From assembly GCF_014201805.1 (NCBI RefSeq), contig NZ_JACHFK010000004.1, positions 62,001-126,000 on the forward strand: a DNA stretch of 64,000 nucleotides. The letters run 5' to 3'. The stretch is from Deinococcus metalli (GTDB lineage Bacteria > Deinococcota > Deinococci > Deinococcales > Deinococcaceae). The translations under genes and the position numbers were made by a program. This document shows positions 8,117 to 17,590 of the stretch, in pieces; position 1 is the first letter of the stretch, and every line of letters begins with the position of its first letter. The notes beneath the pieces were generated by a model. The model saw nothing but the letters and a program-made list of their open reading frames with translations. It ran no database searches and was not told where the DNA came from.

Positions 8117-9070
8117 TCAGGGCGTGACCACGCCGGCGGCGATCAGGGCGTCGAGCGATTCGCGCACCGCCTCCAGCGACGAGTACCGCGGCGCGTACCC
8201 CAGCGCCCGGCGCGCCTTCTCGATGCTGGCTGACGGACTGCGCGCGATGTGCTCCCACGTGGCCTCGGCGTCTCCGGCCGCGACCGACGAGCGCCACTCC
8301 TCGAAGGGCGCGTACGTGAGGGCCGCGTCGTGCCCGAACCAGCGGGCGACCGCCTCGGCGTAACCGCGCAGCGTCAGGGCGGCGGGGGACACGACGTGGA
8401 AGGCCTCGCCCACCGCCGCCCGCCAGTGGGTCAGCGCCCGCTCGAAGCCCTGGGCCACGTCGTCGGCGTGGACGTGGTGCACCGTCTCCAGCCCGAAGTT
8501 CGGCAGGCTCAGGGAGTCGCCCCGCGCGAGCGTCGTGAAGACCTCCGGGTTGAAGTGACCGGCCGGATTCAGGGGTGCCCAGCCGACCCCGACGATGTGG
8601 CCGGGGTGCAGCACCGTGGCGGGAAATCCGCGCTGCCGGGCCTCCGTGAGCAGCTCGCGTTCGATGGTGGCCTTGTCGGTGCCGTACGTGCCGAACGGGC
8701 GCCGGGGCGCGCTCTCTGGGGTGGGCACCTCGGCGGACGGGCCGTGGACCCAGATGGTGCCGCAGTGCAGGAAGTGCTGCACATGGCCGCGGAGCGCTTC
8801 GACCAGGTGGCGGTTGCTGTCCGGCGTGAAGCAGATCAGGTCGATCACGGCGTCCGGCCGCAGCGCCAGGATCTCGCGGCCGAACTCGCCCGCCGCTTCG
8901 GCCCCGGCGCGGTCGATGGCGACCTGTTCCACGGCCCGCCACGCGGCGCCGTGCTGGTACGGCTCGCGCTGCTGCCGGCTCACCGAGACCACGTCGCAGC
9001 CGAGCGCCAGCAGCCTCGGCACCAGGTGGGTGCCTATGTGTCCTGTCCCGCCAATCACCACAACCCGCAT
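8117..9070 (-). CDS. NAD-dependent epimerase/dehydratase family protein
   Basis: A 317-residue extended-SDR protein. It starts with the Rossmann motif 'GGTGHIG' (about residues 7-13) and has the catalytic YxxxK in 'YGTDK' near residue 125. The closest family resemblance is to isoflavone-reductase or UDP-sugar-epimerase-like reductases; the substrate cannot be told. ATG 9070 is preceded by GGGAGG eight bases upstream, and homology begins there. The gene is transcribed alone and ends before the GCGGCC hairpin at 7963-8013. Its neighbours give no functional hint. Confidence 0.8.
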   Translation of the reverse strand: MRVVVIGGTGHIGTHLVPRLLALGCDVVSVSRQQREPYQHGAAWRAVEQVAIDRAGAEAAGEFGREILALRPDAVIDLICFTPDSNRHLVEALRGHVQHFLHCGTIWVHGPSAEVPTPESAPRRPFGTYGTDKATIERELLTEARQRGFPATVLHPGHIVGVGWAPLNPAGHFNPEVFTTLARGDSLSLPNFGLETVHHVHADDVAQGFERALTHWRAAVGEAFHVVSPAALTLRGYAEAVARWFGHDAALTYAPFEEWRSSVAAGDAEATWEHIARSPSASIEKARRALGYAPRYSSLEAVRESLDALIAAGVVTP

Positions 9071-9167
9071 TGCGACCTCCCGCCGGGCGCCGGCGTCTCC
9101 CAGGCAGCCCGTGTGCTCGCCGCACTGTAGCGGAGGGCGCCCGGCCCACACCGCGGGCGGCGGCCGG

Positions 9168-11480
9168 TCACGGCTTGGGAGGCGCGCCGATCGTCCACGT
9201 CACGTCCCGGGTGTACGTGCTCCCGCCGTCCCACGGCTGGGTGCCGCCCGGGTCCGCGAGCCAGAGCGTGCCCTGGTAGCGGCGGATCGCGGCCGCGCGG
9301 AAGTTGTAGGACACCAGGGTGACGCCGGCGCCGTCGGCGCTCCGCTGCGGGCAGAAGGTGGCGTCCTGCCGGAAGCCCAGCGAGGTCACGTCGTCGGCCT
9401 CCACGTGCAGCAGGGACTCCCGGTGGCGCAGGTAGCTCTGCGGATCGCGGGCGGACCGGAAGGACGTGCACGTGGGGTCGGCCAGGCCCGGCACCGATAC
9501 CAGCGTCGCGCCCAGGAGGTCTGTCACGCTGGCGCTGGCCGGCAGCGGCCCGTATTGCAGGGGATCGGCGGTGTACAGCAGGAACGAGGCTCCGCCGGGC
9601 ACCCCGAGGGCCACGGGGCCGGGCCGGATGGGCACGCGGGTGGACGGCGCGCCGGACGCGGCGATCAGCGCGCGGTGCGCGGCCCGCACGCGCGCGGCGT
9701 CCACCTTCAGGACCTGCCGGTCGTAGGTGAGCAGGCCGTTGACCTCGCCCTCCACGTCGGTGATCTCGGTGTAGATGGCGGCGCTGAGGCCCGCGTTGGC
9801 GATCATGGGCCGCAGGCTGCCGATCAGGCCCAGGTAGCGGCGGTTCAGGTCGGCGGCGGTGTCCTGCATCTCGTACGAGAAGCTGGTCGCCGGCGACCAC
9901 TCGTGGCCGGGCGTGCGCAGGCCCAGCCCGCCGAACTCGCCCAGCACCGCCGCACGCCGCGCGCTGGGCGACGGGGAACTCGGCCCGACGTACACGTGCC
10001 AGTCGGCCAGGTCGCCGTTGCCGCCGTCGCGGGCGCCGCAGCAGTTGATGCCGCTCATGTTGTTGACCAGTCGGCTGGGGTCCCAGCGCCTGACGGCCTC
10101 GGCCAGCGGCGCCTGCGCGAACTGCCCCCAGCCCTCGTTCTGATTCACCCACGTCACGATGGCCGGCGAGGAGCGGTGCTGGTCGATGATCCGCCGGTAT
10201 TCGCGGACAAACTCGTTGGCCGCGCCCGGCGTGACCGGCAGTTCGGTCATCATGCTGGGCATGTCCTGCCACACCAGCAGACCGAGCTTGTCGGCCCAGT
10301 AGTACCAGCGCTGCGGCTCGACCTTGATGTGCTTGCGCACCATGTTGAAGCCCAGCTCCTTGTGCTTCACGAGGTCAAACTTCAGCGCGTCGTCGGTGGG
10401 CGCGGTGTACAGGCCGTCGGGCCAGTAGCCCTGGTCGAGCGTGCCGAGCTGGAACACGAACTTGCCGTTGAGCACCGGCCGGGTCCAGCCGTTCACCGTC
10501 GCCAGGCCGATCGAGCGCATGCCGAAGTAGCTCTGCACGCGGTCCACGGTCCTGCCGCCCTGCTCCACAGTGACCGTGAGAGTGTACAGGAACGGATCGT
10601 CCGGCGACCACAGGTGCGCGGCCGGCACGGGCAGCCGGATCTCCTGGCCCAGCTCCCCGGTGGCCGTCCCCACGACCGTCGCCCCGGCCTTCGCTGTCAG
10701 GTGCACGCGGCCCTGCCCGGTGCCCTGTACGGTCGCGCGCAGGGCGCGGCCCGGCACGTCCGGCGTGAGGGTCAGCCGCGACACATGTGTCGCGGCGACG
10801 GGTTCCAACCATACGGTCTGCCAGATACCGGAACTGGCGGCATAGAAGATTCCGCTCGGCTCCAGGCGCTGCTTGCCGACGGGAGCCCCGCCCTCGCCGG
10901 TGTCGTCCAGCACGTGCACGATCACCTCGTTCACGCCGCGCACGAGCTGCGGCGTGATGTCGAAGCTGAAGGCGTCGTAGCCGCCGCGGTGCGTGCCGAC
11001 CGGGCGACCGTTGACGTACACGGCCGCGACCGTGTCCACCGCGCCGAAGTGCAGCAGGACGCGCCGCCCGGTCCAGCCCGCCGGCAGCGTGAACGTCCGC
11101 CGGTACCACATTGCAGCCTCGTGGCGGGCCACGCCGGACAGCGCGGACTCGACCGGGAACGGCACCAGCACGGTCTCGCGCAGCGTGCGGCGCACGGGCA
11201 CGGCGTCACCGCTACCGGCCGCCTGGAACTGCCATGGGCCGTTCAGATTCAGCCATTCCGGGCGCACGAGCTGCGGCCGGGGATACTCCGGCAGCGGCCG
11301 GGTGGTGGACACCTGCGCGGTCCACGGCGTCCGCAGGAGGGGTTCCTTTGGCTGGAGCGAAACCTGACCCCCCTCCGCCCCCGCGAGGCCGACCACGGCC
11401 AGCGCGACCGCAAGGGCACGAGCTAACCACCGGACGGTCTGCGAGCGGTGGAATGGTCGGGTGAGCCGACGTGGATGCAT
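9168..11480 (-). CDS. Exported glycoside hydrolase family 2 protein
   Basis: A 770-residue protein with a basic start, a hydrophobic core at residues about 19-32 and a probable signal-peptidase site after 'GLAGA', so it is exported. Domain order is GH2 sugar-binding jelly roll ('WLNLNGPWQFQ', 'MWYRRTFTLPAGW'), immunoglobulin-like domain, then TIM barrel. The probable acid/base Glu is in 'VNQNEGWG' and the nucleophile in 'LGEFGG'; the 'TDVEGEVNGL' motif is typical of unclassified GH2 beta-glycosidases. The C-terminal 150 residues form an extra beta domain with a cysteine pair. Activity could be beta-galactosidase, beta-mannosidase or beta-glucuronidase. The gene lies next to the LacI regulator and the alpha-mannosidase locus, so a role in releasing mannose-containing glycans is possible. 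RBS AAGGA precedes ATG 11480. Confidence 0.85.
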   Translation of the reverse strand: MHPRRLTRPFHRSQTVRWLARALAVALAVVGLAGAEGGQVSLQPKEPLLRTPWTAQVSTTRPLPEYPRPQLVRPEWLNLNGPWQFQAAGSGDAVPVRRTLRETVLVPFPVESALSGVARHEAAMWYRRTFTLPAGWTGRRVLLHFGAVDTVAAVYVNGRPVGTHRGGYDAFSFDITPQLVRGVNEVIVHVLDDTGEGGAPVGKQRLEPSGIFYAASSGIWQTVWLEPVAATHVSRLTLTPDVPGRALRATVQGTGQGRVHLTAKAGATVVGTATGELGQEIRLPVPAAHLWSPDDPFLYTLTVTVEQGGRTVDRVQSYFGMRSIGLATVNGWTRPVLNGKFVFQLGTLDQGYWPDGLYTAPTDDALKFDLVKHKELGFNMVRKHIKVEPQRWYYWADKLGLLVWQDMPSMMTELPVTPGAANEFVREYRRIIDQHRSSPAIVTWVNQNEGWGQFAQAPLAEAVRRWDPSRLVNNMSGINCCGARDGGNGDLADWHVYVGPSSPSPSARRAAVLGEFGGLGLRTPGHEWSPATSFSYEMQDTAADLNRRYLGLIGSLRPMIANAGLSAAIYTEITDVEGEVNGLLTYDRQVLKVDAARVRAAHRALIAASGAPSTRVPIRPGPVALGVPGGASFLLYTADPLQYGPLPASASVTDLLGATLVSVPGLADPTCTSFRSARDPQSYLRHRESLLHVEADDVTSLGFRQDATFCPQRSADGAGVTLVSYNFRAAAIRRYQGTLWLADPGGTQPWDGGSTYTRDVTWTIGAPPKP

Positions 11481-11704
11481 GATTCCTTGCACGTGGTGAC
11501 CTCCAACGGGAATGGGGCGCGGCAGCGCAGCCACCCGCGCCCCGGAGTGATGGGGAACGGTCCGGGGTGGTGCTGCCGTGGCCGGTGTCCTGCGAATGCC
11601 GCCAGGGTACCGCAGCGCGCGTGGACGCGGGCAACTCCCGGTGGCGGCGGGCAGATGGGCGGTGGGCCAGCCGTCCTCGCCAGCAGGGGAGAGGCCAGCC
11701 CGCT

Positions 11705-12721
11705 TCAGGACGACGGGCCGGCGCCCGGCCGCAGGTCTGCCGGCGTGCGCAACGCCACCTGGATCTGGGTGTGCACCGGGGGCAGGGTGCTGCCGCCGAT
11801 GCGCCGGAACAGCTGCTCGCCGGCCTGTTTTCCCATCTCGATGGGGTCGTAGCTCACCACCGTGATGGGCGTGGTCAGCAGGTCCGCGAACTCGAAATCG
11901 TCGAAGCTGGCCAGCGGCAGCCAGTGGCGGCGGTCATGCATGGCCTTGAGCGCCCCCACCACGATGCGGTTGTTGGTCACGAAGACGGCGGTAGGCCGCG
12001 TGGGCAGGTCGAGCAGCGCGTGCATGGCCGCTTCCGCCTGCCGGTCGCCGTGGTACCCCTGGAGGATCAGCGCCCGGTCCGGCGACAGCCCCGCCTCGCG
12101 CAGCGCGTCGAGATACCCGGCGGTGCGTTCGCGCCCCGTGTAGACCTCCGGGTCGCCGTCGATCATGGCGATACGGGTGTGGCCGTCGCGCAGGAGGTGC
12201 TGCACGGCCCGGTGCGCGCCGTCCCGATTGCTCAGCAGCACGGTGTCCACGGCCGACGGGGGGCTCAGCGGACGGTCCACCGCGACGACCGGCAGGCTCT
12301 CCAGCACGTCGGGTGTGAGCGTCTGGTGGGCGAGCACCGTGGGCACCACGATCAGGCCCGCGACGTTGTGTTGCAGGAACGCGCCGATGACCTGACGTTC
12401 GCGTTCCGGCTGCTCCTCGCTGCTGGCCGTGAGCAGCAGGTGTCCGTGCTGCCGGGCGACGTCCTCGATGCCGCGCGCGATGGCCGAGTAGAAGGGGTTG
12501 CCCATGTCGCCAGTCACGAGGCCGATCAGGGCGGTGGACTGTCCGGGCCGCAGGCTGCGGGCCTGTTCGTTGCGCCGGAACCCCAGGTGGTCGATGGCCG
12601 CCTGCACGCGGCTGCGGGTGCCCGGGTCGACGCGTGGCTCGTCGTTCACCACCCTGGACACGGTCTTGATGCTCACGCCGGCGAGCCGGGCGACATCGTG
12701 CATGGTGGGGCGGGCGGTCAT
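11705..12721 (-). CDS. LacI-family transcriptional regulator of the mannoside locus
   Basis: A 338-residue protein. The N-terminal HTH plus hinge reads 'MHDVARLAGVSIKTVSRVVNDEPRV', followed by a periplasmic-binding-protein-like effector domain ('IGLVTGDMGNPFYSAIARGIE' to the C-terminus). ATG 12721 is chosen because the HTH starts seven residues later and because TACACT lies 7 bases upstream on the minus strand (12734-12729), indicating a leaderless mRNA. It diverges from the ABC transporter operon. Two copies of a CAACGTTG-centred operator lie in between, one of them at the transcription start of the transporter promoter. It probably represses both directions until a sugar binds. Confidence 0.9.
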   Translation of the reverse strand: MTARPTMHDVARLAGVSIKTVSRVVNDEPRVDPGTRSRVQAAIDHLGFRRNEQARSLRPGQSTALIGLVTGDMGNPFYSAIARGIEDVARQHGHLLLTASSEEQPERERQVIGAFLQHNVAGLIVVPTVLAHQTLTPDVLESLPVVAVDRPLSPPSAVDTVLLSNRDGAHRAVQHLLRDGHTRIAMIDGDPEVYTGRERTAGYLDALREAGLSPDRALILQGYHGDRQAEAAMHALLDLPTRPTAVFVTNNRIVVGALKAMHDRRHWLPLASFDDFEFADLLTTPITVVSYDPIEMGKQAGEQLFRRIGGSTLPPVHTQIQVALRTPADLRPGAGPSS

Positions 12722-12728
12722 ACGCCGA

Positions 12729-12734
12729 AGTGTA
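12729..12734 (-). promoter_or_regulatory. -10 box of the leaderless lacI-type gene
   Basis: TACACT on the minus strand is followed by 7 bases and the ATG at 12721. There is no ribosome binding site. No good -35 box is visible. Confidence 0.5.
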
Positions 12735-12785
12735 GACAGTGCGGCCGGTGGGGGCTGGACATTCGCAGTGTCATGTCCGATTTGC

Positions 12786-12797
12786 GACAACGTTGTC
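12786..12797. promoter_or_regulatory. LacI-type operator, distal copy
   Basis: GACAACGTTGTC is a perfect 12-bp palindrome. It differs at one position from the copy at 13055-13066. A paired arrangement 269 bp apart would allow looping or control of the regulator gene itself. Confidence 0.7.
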
Positions 12798-13022
12798 TGA
12801 GTTACAGCAACGCGGTGATGCGAAATTTGCCGGCTAGGATGTACATTTTGCTATAATCCCTGACCCGCAGGTCATTTTTGTCGCTGCGGCACGCTCCGGG
12901 CAGGTCTAGACCACCCGGCGGTGCAGGCGAGTGCTCGTAGTCGGGCTGGCCGGGACCGTATGCCAGAGAAAGACTGCTCAGACGACAAAACGAACCCACT
13001 GGCCTCTGCGCTCTGACGCCGC

Positions 13023-13066
13023 TTGACACGGCCGAGTCGCCCTCCTATCATCATGTCAACGTTGTC
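13023..13066 (+). promoter_or_regulatory. Promoter and proximal LacI operator of the mannoside transporter operon
   Basis: TTGACA (13023-13028), a 17-bp spacer and TATCAT (13046-13051) form a near-consensus promoter. GTCAACGTTGTC (13055-13066) directly follows the -10 box, so a bound repressor would cover the transcription start. The operator core CAACGTTG is the same as at 12788-12795. Confidence 0.8.
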
Positions 13067-13161
13067 ACAACTGTTCCCGTCGGGAACTTCAGGGGCGGAC
13101 CTGCCGCCACGCCACGATCGCCGTCCGGACGCCACCTGCTGGCCTGTCCGCAAGGAGCGCC

Positions 13162-13944
13162 ATGACCCATTCGTCTGTCCAGCCCCCCACGCCCCTGCTC
13201 GAGACCCGCGGCATCACCAAACGCTACGGCCACGTCGAGGCCCTGCGCGGCGCGGACTTCACGGTCTACCCCGGCGAGGTCGTCGCGCTCCTCGGTGACA
13301 ACGGCGCCGGCAAGAGCACGCTGGTCAAAGCCATCACCGGCACCATCCAGCCCGACGAGGGCCAGGTGTACTTCGAGGGCCGGCCGGTCCAGATGACGTC
13401 GCCGCTCGACGCGCGTTCGCTGGGCATCGAGACGGTGTTTCAGGACCTGGCGCTGGTGCCGGACATGGACCCCGCCGCGAACCTGTTCCTGGGCCGCGAG
13501 GTGCTGCGTCCCGGCCTGCTCGGCCGCCTGGGCGTCATCGACCGCAAGGTCATGCGCCAGCGCACCATCGAGGCCTTTACCCGGCTGGGCGTGAACATTC
13601 AGGACCCCCAGGGCAAGGTGCTGGGCATGTCCGGTGGACAGCGCCAGGGCGTGGCTGTGGCCCGCGCGATGGTGTGGGCCAGCAAGATGGTGCTGATGGA
13701 CGAGCCCACCGCCGCTCTGGGCGTGGTGCAGTCCCGGCACGTGAATGACCTGATCCTGCGCGTCAAGGCGCAGGGCGTGGCCGTGGTGCTGGTCAGCCAC
13801 AACATGCAGCACGTGTTCGAGGTTGCCGACCGCATCGAGGTGCTGCGCCTGGGCCAGCGCGTCGCGCAGTTCCGCAAGAGCGAGACCACCATCGAGGACG
13901 TCGTCGCTGCCATGACCGGCCTGAGCATCCCGGGGGCCGCGTGA
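13162..13944 (+). CDS. Sugar ABC transporter ATP-binding protein, single-domain (FrcA-like)
   Basis: A 260-residue ATPase. Walker A is 'GDNGAGKST' (about residues 47-55), the signature is 'MSGGQRQ', Walker B is 'MVLMDEPTAAL' and the switch His is in 'VSHNM'. It has only one nucleotide-binding domain, as in FrcA of the fructose CUT2 system, rather than the two of RbsA; it would act as a homodimer on the cytoplasmic face of the permease. AGGAGCGCC upstream gives a good RBS for ATG 13162. Its stop overlaps the permease GTG by four bases. It is the first gene after the LacI-controlled promoter. Confidence 0.9.
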   Translation: MTHSSVQPPTPLLETRGITKRYGHVEALRGADFTVYPGEVVALLGDNGAGKSTLVKAITGTIQPDEGQVYFEGRPVQMTSPLDARSLGIETVFQDLALVPDMDPAANLFLGREVLRPGLLGRLGVIDRKVMRQRTIEAFTRLGVNIQDPQGKVLGMSGGQRQGVAVARAMVWASKMVLMDEPTAALGVVQSRHVNDLILRVKAQGVAVVLVSHNMQHVFEVADRIEVLRLGQRVAQFRKSETTIEDVVAAMTGLSIPGAA

Positions 13945-14960
13945 GTCTGTCGGCAGCCACCAAGTCGGCGTCGCCCGCCGCCGTGACCGCCCGGCGCCTG
14001 CTGTCGTCGCAGGCGATGCTGACGGCCGGCACGCTGCTCGCCGTCATGGCGATCTTCACCGTGCTGTTCCCGGGCAAGTTCGCCACGCCCTATAACCTCC
14101 AGACGCTGCTGGTGGACTACTCCGGCATCGTGCTGCTGGGTGTGGGCCTGACCTTCATCATGACCAGCGCCCGCTTCGACCTGTCGGTCGGCGCCGTGCT
14201 GGTGGTGTCCTGCGTGCTCGGCACCAAGGCCATGGGCCTGCTGGGCGGCACTACCGGCGGCTGGCTGGCGGTCGCCGGCGGCCTGATCGTGTGCCTGGGC
14301 ACCGGGCTGCTCGCCGGCCTGATCAACGGCCTGCTGATCGTCAAGGCGCGCGTGCCGAGCATCATCGTCACGCTGGGCACCCTCAGCGTCGCGCAGGGCG
14401 CCGCGTACGTCATCACCGGCGGCGTCGATCTGTACTCGGTGCCGCAGGTCATGCTGGACACGCTCGGTCAGGGCCGCGTGCTGGGCCTGCCGGTGCCGAT
14501 CCTGGTCGCCGTGGCGGCGGTGCTGGTGGGTGCCTTCGTGCTGTCGCAGACGCGCTTCGGGCAGTACACCAGCGCCATCGGCTCGAACGCCGAGGCGGCG
14601 CGCCGCGCGGGCATCAACGTTGACCGCGTCGCCATCACGCTGTACCTCATCTCCGGCGCGGGGGCCGGGCTGGCGGGCTTCATGAGCCTGGCGCGCTTCG
14701 GCTCCACCACCCTCGCCGCGCACCAGAACGACAACCTCACCGCGCTGCTCGGCGTCGTGCTGGGCGGCACCAGCCTCTTCGGCGGCACCGGCACCGTGGT
14801 CGGCACGGCCATCGGGGTGTTCATCCCCGGCGTGCTCTCCAACGGCCTGGTGATGATGCACGTCGTTCCGTACTGGCAGTACATCATCGTCGGCGTCGTG
14901 CTGATCGGCGTCGTGTACATCGACCTCGTCAAGCGCCGCGGGCGCACCGAGGGCGGCTGA
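13941..14960 (+). CDS. Sugar ABC transporter permease (CUT2, FrcC/RbsC-like)
   Basis: A 339-residue protein with about eight to ten membrane segments, a cytoplasmic 'GSNAEAARRAGINVDRV' coupling loop and the motif 'FGGTGTVVGTAIG', all typical of BPD_transp_2 permeases for monosaccharides. It begins with GTG overlapping the ATPase stop (GTGA), so the two are translationally coupled. The binding protein follows after 87 bases. The sugar is probably mannose or a small mannoside, judging by the glycosidases downstream. Confidence 0.9.
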   Translation: MSLSAATKSASPAAVTARRLLSSQAMLTAGTLLAVMAIFTVLFPGKFATPYNLQTLLVDYSGIVLLGVGLTFIMTSARFDLSVGAVLVVSCVLGTKAMGLLGGTTGGWLAVAGGLIVCLGTGLLAGLINGLLIVKARVPSIIVTLGTLSVAQGAAYVITGGVDLYSVPQVMLDTLGQGRVLGLPVPILVAVAAVLVGAFVLSQTRFGQYTSAIGSNAEAARRAGINVDRVAITLYLISGAGAGLAGFMSLARFGSTTLAAHQNDNLTALLGVVLGGTSLFGGTGTVVGTAIGVFIPGVLSNGLVMMHVVPYWQYIIVGVVLIGVVYIDLVKRRGRTEGG

Positions 14961-15018
14961 CCGCCCCCCCCGACTCGCCGCCCGGCCCCTTCACCCTTCA
15001 CCCGCTTCCCCCCGTCCC

Positions 15019-15032
15019 GGCCTGATCAGGCC
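15019..15032. promoter_or_regulatory. Perfect palindrome before the binding-protein gene
   Basis: GGCCTGATCAGGCC lies 15 bases before the ATG of the substrate-binding protein gene, directly upstream of its ribosome binding site. In RNA it could fold into a small hairpin that stabilises or separates the binding-protein mRNA; the core CCTGATCAGG also occurs at 7857-7866 after the HPP gene. It is not followed by T residues, so it is not a terminator. Confidence 0.35.
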
Positions 15033-15047
15033 ACACAAGGAGTCCGT

Positions 15048-16010
15048 ATGCGTCACGTGTTCACTGCTGGTCTGTCCGCCCTGCTCCTCGCGAGCGCCCT
15101 TCCCGCCTCGGCGCAGACCGCGCCCATCGGCGGCAAGTACAAGATCGCCCTGATCCTGGGCACCACCACCGACAACTTCTACACCTCCATGCAGTGCGGC
15201 GCCGTCGAGGCCGCCCGCAAGCTGGGCGACGTGGAACTCACGGTGCAGGGCGCGCCGCGCTGGGACGCCACCCTCCAGACCCCGGTCGTGAACGCCGTGA
15301 CGGCCAGCGGCGTGCAGGCCATCGCCATCGCCGTGAACGACGGCCGCGCCCTGTACGCGCCCCTCAAGGCCGCCAGCGACAAGGGCATCAAGATTCTGGG
15401 CGTCGATACCCGCCTGGCCGACTCCAGCTTCGTGGTCACCAACATCTCCTCGGACAACCGCGCGCTGGGCGCCGAGGCGGCCCGCACCCTCGCCAAGCTG
15501 ATGGGCGAGAAGGGCACGGCCCTGATTCCCCCCATCACGCCCGGCATCACCACCGTCGCCGACCGCATCCAGGGCTTCATCGACGAGATGAAGGCCAAGC
15601 ACAAGAACATCAAGATCGTGTACAAGGGCATCAGCGAGGACGCGTCGGCCTTCAGCGCGGCGTTCGCTGCCAACCCCGACATCACCGGCATGTTCCTGAT
15701 CGCCAACAACGAGGCCCTGGTCGCGGCCGGCGCGATCCGCCAGCTGCCCGCCGAGCGCCGCGACAAGATCAGCGTCGTGAGCTTCGACGCGGCCCCGGCG
15801 CTGGTGGACGCCCTCAAGGCCAACCAGATCCAGGCCATCGTGGCGCAAAAGCCCGCCCAGATGGGTGCCCTGGCCGTGCAGATGGCCCGCAAGGCCCTGA
15901 TGGGCCAGCCGGTCGCCAAGTCCATCCCGACCGGCGGCGTGGGCCTGACCGCCAGCAACATCGGCCTGCCGGCCTACTCGCAGTACGTCTACAAGTCCAC
16001 CTGCAAGTAA
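15048..16010 (+). CDS. Sugar ABC transporter substrate-binding protein
   Basis: A 320-residue protein with a signal peptide (basic start, hydrophobic core, cleavage after 'ASA' near residue 22), then a periplasmic-binding-protein type 1 fold: 'YKIALILGTTTDNFYTSMQCG' start and 'FLIANNEALVAAGAI' in the second lobe. It resembles FrcB- or RbsB-type proteins that deliver monosaccharides. AAGGAG precedes the ATG by 8 bases. As third gene of the operon it completes the transporter; the Cys in 'MQCGAVEAARKLG' and the C-terminal Cys could form a disulfide. Confidence 0.9.
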   Translation: MRHVFTAGLSALLLASALPASAQTAPIGGKYKIALILGTTTDNFYTSMQCGAVEAARKLGDVELTVQGAPRWDATLQTPVVNAVTASGVQAIAIAVNDGRALYAPLKAASDKGIKILGVDTRLADSSFVVTNISSDNRALGAEAARTLAKLMGEKGTALIPPITPGITTVADRIQGFIDEMKAKHKNIKIVYKGISEDASAFSAAFAANPDITGMFLIANNEALVAAGAIRQLPAERRDKISVVSFDAAPALVDALKANQIQAIVAQKPAQMGALAVQMARKALMGQPVAKSIPTGGVGLTASNIGLPAYSQYVYKSTCK

Positions 16011-16231
16011 GCGCCGAGCGTCGCGGTACGCTGCTCGGGACCACGCCCGCTTCCCCCCAGCCGCACGGTGCTCCCGGCTCCATTCTCCCGGTTCGGTGAA
16101 TTCGTTGCGCGGAACGTTCTTCACCGGCCCCGGACCTCCCCCCTGACGCCGTGCCCGCTGACCGGAAACGGGCAGTGGGCACGCGCGTTCGCGTCCGTCA
16201 TCCGCACTCCACGCACCACGAAGGGTCATCC

Positions 16232-17590
16232 GTGAACCAGCATCCAGCTCCCGTCCAGCCCCCGATCCACGACGTGCCCATGCCGGCCCCCCGCCAGGCC
16301 CCCACCCCCGCGATGCGCGCCGTGGTCGCCGACGTGACGCGCCGCCTGGGCCACACGCCGGCCGTGGCGGCCCTGTTCGCCGCGTGCTACCCGAACACCT
16401 GGGAAACCACCGTGGAGGCGCTGCCGGACGGCCGCACCTTCGTGCAGACCGGGGACATCCCCGCGATGTGGCTGCGCGACTCGGCCGCGCAGGTGAGTCC
16501 GTACCTGCCGCTGTGCGCGGACGATCCCGAGGTGCGCGGCGTGGTGGCGGGCGTGATCCGGCAGCACGCGCACCTGCTCACGGTCGATTCGTACGCGAAC
16601 GCCTTCAACCGCGAGCCCGGTTCCGAGTACTCCTTCGACGTGCCGCCGCCGGGGCCGTGGGTGTGGGAGCGCAAGTTCGAGCTGGACTCGCTGTGCTTTC
16701 CGGTGTGGCTTGCGTGGCGCTACTGGCGCGTGACCGGGGAGCTGCCCCTCGACCTGCGGCCCACGCTGGGCACCATTCTGGACGTGATGGAGACCGAGCA
16801 GGACCACGACGCGCGCTCGGCGTACACCTTTGAGCGGCCCGCCGAGGCGTGCGTGCTGCCGACGGACACCCTGGTGCGTGGCGGCCGTGGCGCGCCGCAC
16901 GCGCCGACCGGCATGATCTGGTCGGGTTTCCGGCCCAGTGACGACGCCTGCACGTATCCGTACCTGGTGCCCGCGAACATGTTCGCCGCCGTGGTCCTGG
17001 GGTACGCCGCGCAACTCGCCCGTGAGGTCTACGCGGACGAGGCCCTCGCAGCGCGCGCGGACGCGCTGGGCGCGGCGGTGCGCGCCGGCATCGAGGCGCA
17101 CGGCGTGGTGGTGCACCCCGAATACGGCCGGGTGTACGCCTACGAGACTGACGGCCTGGGCCGGCACGTCCTGATGGACGACGCGAACGTGCCGAGCCTG
17201 CTCGCGCTGCCGTACCTGGGCTACGCCCCGGCAGACGACCCCACGTACCTCAACACCCGCCGCATGCTGCTGAGCGCCGCGAACCCGCACTACCACGCGG
17301 GCACGCACGCGGCCGGCATCGGCAGTCCGCACACGCCGGGGCGGCGCATCTGGCCGATCGCGCTGTGCGTGCAGGCCCTGACCGCCGCGCCCGGGACGGC
17401 CGGGGGCCGGCAGGAGGTCCGCGGCCTGCTGGACACCCTGGCCGCCACGACCGCCGGCACCGGCCTGATGCACGAGAGCTTCAATCCGGACGACCCCCGC
17501 ACCTTTACCCGCCCGTGGTTCGCGTGGGCGAACAGCCTGCTGGCCGAGACGGTCCTGCGGTGCGTGGACATCCTGGAGGAGCCGGCGTGA
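16232..17590 (+). CDS. GH125 exo-alpha-1,6-mannosidase
   Basis: A 452-residue protein with the GH125 hallmark 'TGDIPAMWLRDSAAQ' (about residue 70) and the C-terminal 'HESFNPDD...RPWFAWANS' block, where the Glu of 'HESF' matches the catalytic base of characterised members. GH125 enzymes remove alpha-1,6-linked mannose without a metal ion. There is no signal peptide, so it works in the cytoplasm on imported oligosaccharides. GTG 16232 follows AAGGG; an earlier in-frame ATG at 16151 lacks an RBS and would add a non-conserved arginine-rich stretch. Its stop overlaps the GH38 GTG start by four bases. Confidence 0.9.
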   Translation: MNQHPAPVQPPIHDVPMPAPRQAPTPAMRAVVADVTRRLGHTPAVAALFAACYPNTWETTVEALPDGRTFVQTGDIPAMWLRDSAAQVSPYLPLCADDPEVRGVVAGVIRQHAHLLTVDSYANAFNREPGSEYSFDVPPPGPWVWERKFELDSLCFPVWLAWRYWRVTGELPLDLRPTLGTILDVMETEQDHDARSAYTFERPAEACVLPTDTLVRGGRGAPHAPTGMIWSGFRPSDDACTYPYLVPANMFAAVVLGYAAQLAREVYADEALAARADALGAAVRAGIEAHGVVVHPEYGRVYAYETDGLGRHVLMDDANVPSLLALPYLGYAPADDPTYLNTRRMLLSAANPHYHAGTHAAGIGSPHTPGRRIWPIALCVQALTAAPGTAGGRQEVRGLLDTLAATTAGTGLMHESFNPDDPRTFTRPWFAWANSLLAETVLRCVDILEEPA

